Shown here piece after piece: positions 59,458 through 64,000 of a DNA stretch of 64,000 nt; position 1 is the first letter of the stretch, and the number at the start of each line of letters is the position of its first letter. This DNA is from Sclerotinia nivalis. Its lineage: Eukaryota > Ascomycota > Leotiomycetes > Helotiales > Sclerotiniaceae. The position numbers and the translations under genes are program-made. The notes below the pieces were generated by a model. It had not been told where the DNA came from and ran no database searches. It saw only the letters and a program-made list of their open reading frames with translations. The stretch spans positions 1,116,001 through 1,180,000 of the forward strand of contig JAPEIS010000002.1 in the NCBI GenBank assembly GCA_029531795.1, read 5' to 3'.

Positions 59458-61197
59458 ATGTCTTATTACGATAATCAGCAATGGTCTGCCGCTGGGCAAC
59501 CGTCTTGGGAACAACAAACCCCGCCAGCTCGTTCTGGTATGCTTGGAAATTCTTGATGTTATCGCCAGGGTGTCAATTGACGAGTGTTACAGGTGCCAGC
59601 TCAGTTGCTCCGCGCGAGGACTCCACTGCATTCAGCACACAAATTGAGGGTACGTTCAATGAAATATACTGGTCATAGTGATTGATCATTTGGGGTTCTG
59701 CCTGGCGCTGGATAAAGTTTGGTGTCTGGGTTACGACGGGAACGATTTTATCATATGGCCTCGATGATAATCGTGCTGGAATTACCATGATCAAGAAGCT
59801 GATGAAATCATACATAGAGGTCGACCGTGCTATTGACAACTTAGTCAAGAGCGGAAAGATGTTCAACCTACCAGCTGGTGGTCGTCGCGATTCCATGCCA
59901 ATGGTTGGTCCTTCAAGAACCTTCCCGGAACAATTTGGTATGCTTCACTTTTAGAGGACAACTTAAGATTCTTTGGCCCTAACCTGTTGATTTCAGATCC
60001 TCGAATGACTGCTGGTCCTCCAAGACACCATTCGGTTAGCGATTTCGGCGGTGATGCTCGGTCTTTCTCGGGATCCAATCTCCAGAACTTCTATGCGAGC
60101 CAGCGACACCAACCTTCGAGAGGCGCAAATGAAGCCGAACAAGTGATGCAGGCGAAGAGGAGAATGGCGGCTCAACGTGAGAGAGAACTGCGCAATTACC
60201 ATCAAGAGCAGCAGTATAATCGAAGTAGGCCACCCTCTTCCGCTGTATAAAAATCCTATTTGTCAAATACCCTGTACCCAGCGGCTCTTACCCAGCGGTT
60301 CGTTCATATCAGTCAAAATTCTGTACATGACTTTTCTTCGTCTCGCCTACAATTGTTCTGTGTGAAATTAAAAAAAAAAACATCTTTATTATTCATTTTT
60401 GACATCTCATTCTGCACATTTACTGACTGAAATAAGGCGTCACAGCTGAGATATTGGGTGGCAAGCCAGACCGTATCGCAAGCCCAGGAAGCGGTATGAG
60501 CGAGGAAGAACGTCGTGAGTTGATTGCCCGTCAAAGAAGTGCTCTTTATGGAGAAGGCCCAGCATTCAATGCTGAGAATGGCGGTTTTGATGAAAATGGC
60601 ACACCACGCCCAACAACTCAAGGGTCTACCTCTCAAAACCTTAACGCTGCCCCTGGTGCTATCCGTGGACACTCCCCTCTTGCCTTTGACCACTTCAATG
60701 CCCAAGCTACCCAGGCCGAAAACTCAAATCAGCAAAATACTACGGAGCCTCAATCAGCTACAACCGCACAGGCTCCGGGTCAACAACGATCTCGGGCTAA
60801 CAGCACATCTTCTCCGTCGTCCAACCCTACCAGCTTTAGTCTTTTCGAATCTGCTGCTCAGCAGTCTAGTCGAACTTCGACTTCCTCCCCTGGTGGATCC
60901 CCGCCACGCCAAGGAGGTAAGGCTTCCGCTAGCGGCGTCGCGCCAATTGGCACTAGACCAAGTGGTCAAGCTACTAACCCGGCTTTGAATAAACGATCCA
61001 CCACTCCTTTGCCATCACCGTTGAGCTATGGCTTTGCCGCTAATGATTCGACCACCGAATCTAAGGATGCAAGAACGACTTCCGCTTCTTCAAATCCCAA
61101 CCCACAAGGACAGACTGAAAGTGGATTGGGTTGGGGATCCAAGAGTGGTGTTTGGGGTAACAAGAATCTTGGTGTACAGGCTTCGGTATGGGGATAA
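59458..61197 (+). CDS. Five-exon low-complexity protein, function unknown
   Basis: Exons 59458-59536, 59593-59649, 59818-59937, 59997-60224 and 60437-61197 (introns 56, 168, 59 and 212 nt) give 414 residues, all joins in frame. Joins read PPARS-GASSVAP, STQIE-EVDRAIDNLV, FPEQF-DPRMTAG and QQYNR-SVTAEILGG. Three segments look folded: EVDRAIDNLVKSGKMFNL, a basic Arg/Gln-rich helix (EAEQVMQAKRRMAAQRER), and GKPDRIASPGSGMSEEE followed by RRELIARQRSALYGEG. The rest is Ser/Gln/Asn/Pro-rich, ending in a Gly/Trp-containing tail (GLGWGSKSGVWGN). The short conserved-looking helices in a disordered chain suggest a protein-interaction or RNA-linked role, but I do not recognise a named family. Confidence 0.8.
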
Positions 61198-64000
61198 ATT
61201 TGGCATGATATCATGAATGAACATAGAAAACAGGCGCGAAGGGAAACGGTATGATTGGCTGATTATCTACATACGTTTGTGCGTGGTGGATGGAAACGGG
61301 ACAAAAAGAAATATCGACAATAGGCTTGGCATGGCAGGCGTATGGAACCTTTTCAGAATTTATCGGAAGGCAGGTTCTGGATGGAGGGGAGCGAGTTTTT
61401 TACCACCTCGCTATCATGCTTTGCTTCTCAGCACATATTGCAGGAGTCCAATTGATTCTCGTCAGCGGCAACAAGGAGTCTTTTTTTAGTGTTTTTGTTT
61501 TTCGGATGTTCAAATGGTAATAACTGGTGGGAATGGATTTTGCTATTTTGTTTTGTCTCGTGGCATTTACGGCGAAACAACAATTTGGGGAATCTTGATG
61601 TGGGATTTGATATTTGCGATGGTCTGGTATGGGGTATTTGCTTTTCTTTCCTACATGGGGTGTTCTGTTTCGAGGGAAAACTATATCGGGAGGGAGTAAA
61701 AATTAAACAACAAATGGAACAAGTGGGATGAACTATGATGATCTGGGAATGACATGGAATGGAATAAAAAATTCTCATTTCAGTGGGTATAGGTGCGTTT
61801 TTTTCGTGTTGTGAGTGAGTGAGTGTACGTGTGGTTTCTTCTGCTTGTTCGCTTGCTTGCTTGTAGTCATGGTCTCGCGTGAGTGTGTTCTGTTGTGATT
61901 ATGCATAGGCTTGGATGCGGCATGGAATAGATATTGATGGGATCAGGATGGTGCGATAGTTGGGAGTCCCTGCCCCTTATTCACATGGGGGTTGTAGGGA
62001 AAGGAAAGGCTAAGGGGTCTGTAATTAGGAAGCATGCGCCTTGTGTGGATGGGTGGGTGGTTGATGAATTTGATGGGGGATAGGTGTGAGTGAATAGGGA
62101 GCTGATGGCCTGAACGAAAGGGTGGGCTATTAGGATGGGATGGGTATATGGATAAGATAGGATAGGTAGTAAATGAATTGAATTGATTTAATATATATCT
62201 ACTCTACTGCGAAATGTGATTTGAATTGAGTAAAATGAATTGGTTTTGGTGATTAGGTGATTGATTGTTGTAACATAATGGTGGCTTTAACGGGATTTGG
62301 CGATGAGTTTGTGTCATGGTATCGGATACTTCCATTAATACTCATTCATAGCCCTCATCTATCCTTCCCAGCTTCATTTAAACATACAAACAAAATTTGT
62401 GAACTAATAGCTAGCGTTTGATATTATATTATTGCGCGTCCGGCTCGGCTTGAACTGGGGAATAAGTGTCAACGTGACTAGAAGTAGACTTTCGCAAGCA
62501 ATGTTATATATATGGGGAATGCAATGACAAAGTATACCTAAGTACCTAGTAGGTACCCAACCAAACCAACACTAAACAATACAGCCTCACTGATCGAAGA
62601 AGATAGAAAAAGTAAATATACTCGGCGAGGGGACTGGATTACTAAAACATGGATGCTTGCAATTTATACAGATATATGCTATTCAGGAAATCGAGATATC
62701 ATACCATTTTTCACGGGGGATGTATGACAGGGTCTCGAACATCGATTTGGGAAACTTGGGAAACTTGGGTACCGTGCCCTTTTGCATCTGTCTGAATGAG
62801 GCGCGCGATAGGGCGGAATCACGCTTGATAGGCTTGATATGATGGAAAACCTCCACGTTGGGATCGTCGGGATGTCTGCCGGATGTACTGCAGAGGGTTA
62901 TGTGAGGTTGCTGATGCGGATGGATGGTTTGAAGAACCAACTACCTACTGTAGACGAGCTGAGGCGTTGGGTGGCTGCTAAGCTACTTGTTTGTCAGGGA
63001 GTGCAGTGCTTCCGCGTTCTAGCGTGAATCCGGGTTGTAGTTTGGCGTGTCTTGGTGGTGGTCACTGGTGGGTGGTTTGACAGCTGATCGACGGGTTTAG
63101 CATTTGTATGGGGTGAATGGATATATCCTTCGCATAGAGCAGTATGGTAGAAGTTATTGCGAGAAGGAGGGGAAGATTCTGAACTGGGGAGAGAAGCTAG
63201 CTAAGAATCAAAAGGTCCCAATTGGTCTCAGAACAGCGAATGGAATAGCCAAAAGGGAAAAAGACAGGGGGGGAATGATGTGCAAATGCTTCCTTCTATG
63301 CTGGGGTCATGGGTCTGGGTCGACTCGGTTCTTTCGCTTTTATGGAGTAAAACCTTTATGGAGTAAAACCTCCATAAAATGGAACAAACATAGTACCTAT
63401 AGTACCTAGTTATGCCATCCGCATGGGTGGAAAATGAGGAGAACCAGTGAAATTACAGCTTGATAATGTGCTGGCGTGGTGGAAGGCGAAATTAGCAGTG
63501 ATTAAAACATTAAATGGTACGGAATATTGAGATTCGCATGGAAAGTTACGATGAGGGAGAGATTCCGAGCTTCTCAGCTTGATGAGATGGGGGAATGAGA
63601 TGTTCATATTGATATTTACCTAGTTAATGAAAATAATAGAACTAATCAATTAAGGATTTGTTTTCTCTTGTCTACGGAGTAGTAGTTTTGATCTGATGAT
63701 AATATTTCTTGTATCTTGTATCTTCTATCTTATAGAGTAGGGTATTTTTAGTTGCGTGTTTTCTTTAACTTCTTTCCTTCCTTCCTGATAATAAATACAT
63801 CAATATTTAATTTGCTACGACAACTTTATTTACTTCATCCGCGACACAGACCGACCGAGTACCCTTTTACCCTTCTACCCTTCTACCCTTCAACAAATCT
63901 TTCCGAATGTCGTGTGTAATCATTGTACAGCATTATATTTATTATATTTGAACCTTCAACGACCTTGCTTATACGCGGCTTCACCCCTCACAAGAGATCG
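61198..64000. other. Gene-poor region to the window edge
   Basis: No supported gene. The left end is 3' UTR of the five-exon gene. Repeats of note are a duplicated 16-bp unit with hairpin (63339-63378) and CTTYTACC-type units (63861-63892). Confidence 0.5.
63339..63378. repeat. Direct 16-bp duplication followed by an inverted copy
   Basis: TTTATGGAGTAAAACC occurs twice in a row (about 63339-63354 and 63355-63370). The second copy is followed by CTCCATAAA (63370-63378), forming a perfect 9-bp hairpin with TTTATGGAG around a 6-nt loop. Confidence 0.8.

Noticed and set aside
61489..61731. Hydrophobic plus-strand frame downstream of the five-exon gene
   Set aside because: Short, lies in probable 3' UTR, and its hydrophobicity follows from T-rich sequence.

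Overview
The window reads as nuclear DNA of a filamentous ascomycete (Pezizomycotina). The protein-coding genes carry short introns, mostly 46-75 nt, with GT..AG ends and CTAAC/CTGAC-like branch points. The gene families are typical of these fungi: a Hal4/Sat4-type kinase, Vms1, a HAM1-like protein, HET and NLR-type genes, and an AS amidase. There is an intron-containing elongator tRNA-Met, and intergenic DNA is rich in ACCT/CATA/GGAT microsatellites. The moderate AT content and gene style suggest a Leotiomycete (Sclerotinia/Botrytis-like), but that is inference; no database was consulted.

Layout. 1-1249: 3' part of a BAR-SH3 protein. 2430-4019 (-): coiled-coil protein of unknown function. 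6452-7459: Ser-rich orphan. 10087-10203: tRNA-Met(CAT). 10204-16249: gene-poor stretch. 16250-18471: Hal4-like kinase. 19546-21608 (-): Vms1, divergent from the HAM1-like gene at 22339-24690. 24691-30122 is accessory-looking: two possible gene relics, an intact Nudix hydrolase and a HET gene broken by frameshifts and a stop. 31912-34686 (-): a protein with a half zinc cluster at one end and a two-helix membrane hairpin at the other. 36796-40667 (-): Cid1-type terminal nucleotidyltransferase. 46012-47228: predicted multi-pass membrane protein. 47900-50610: relic zone with a decayed hAT transposase and weaker traces. 51267-53102: AS-family amidase, followed on the same strand by a 5'-truncated winged-helix/TPR piece of an NLR-like gene (53272-54739). 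59458-61197: five-exon low-complexity protein of unknown function. 61198-64000: no gene seen.

The recognised housekeeping genes cover membrane curvature (BAR-SH3), transporter and ion control (Hal4-like), mitochondrial and ribosome quality control (Vms1) and RNA 3'-end tailing (Cid1-like). Interleaved are accessory segments where incompatibility/NLR-type genes and a transposon are decaying, the usual pattern for fast-evolving parts of fungal genomes.

I rebuilt exon structures by hand from splice signals and reading frame. They are most secure where the joined frame restores a known motif (kinase, Vms1, nucleotidyltransferase, amidase, HAM1-like). I saw no CRISPR array, rRNA or bacterial-type operon. 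The most unusual item is the zinc-cluster/membrane-hairpin protein; I found no convincing evidence of a wholly new multi-gene system.
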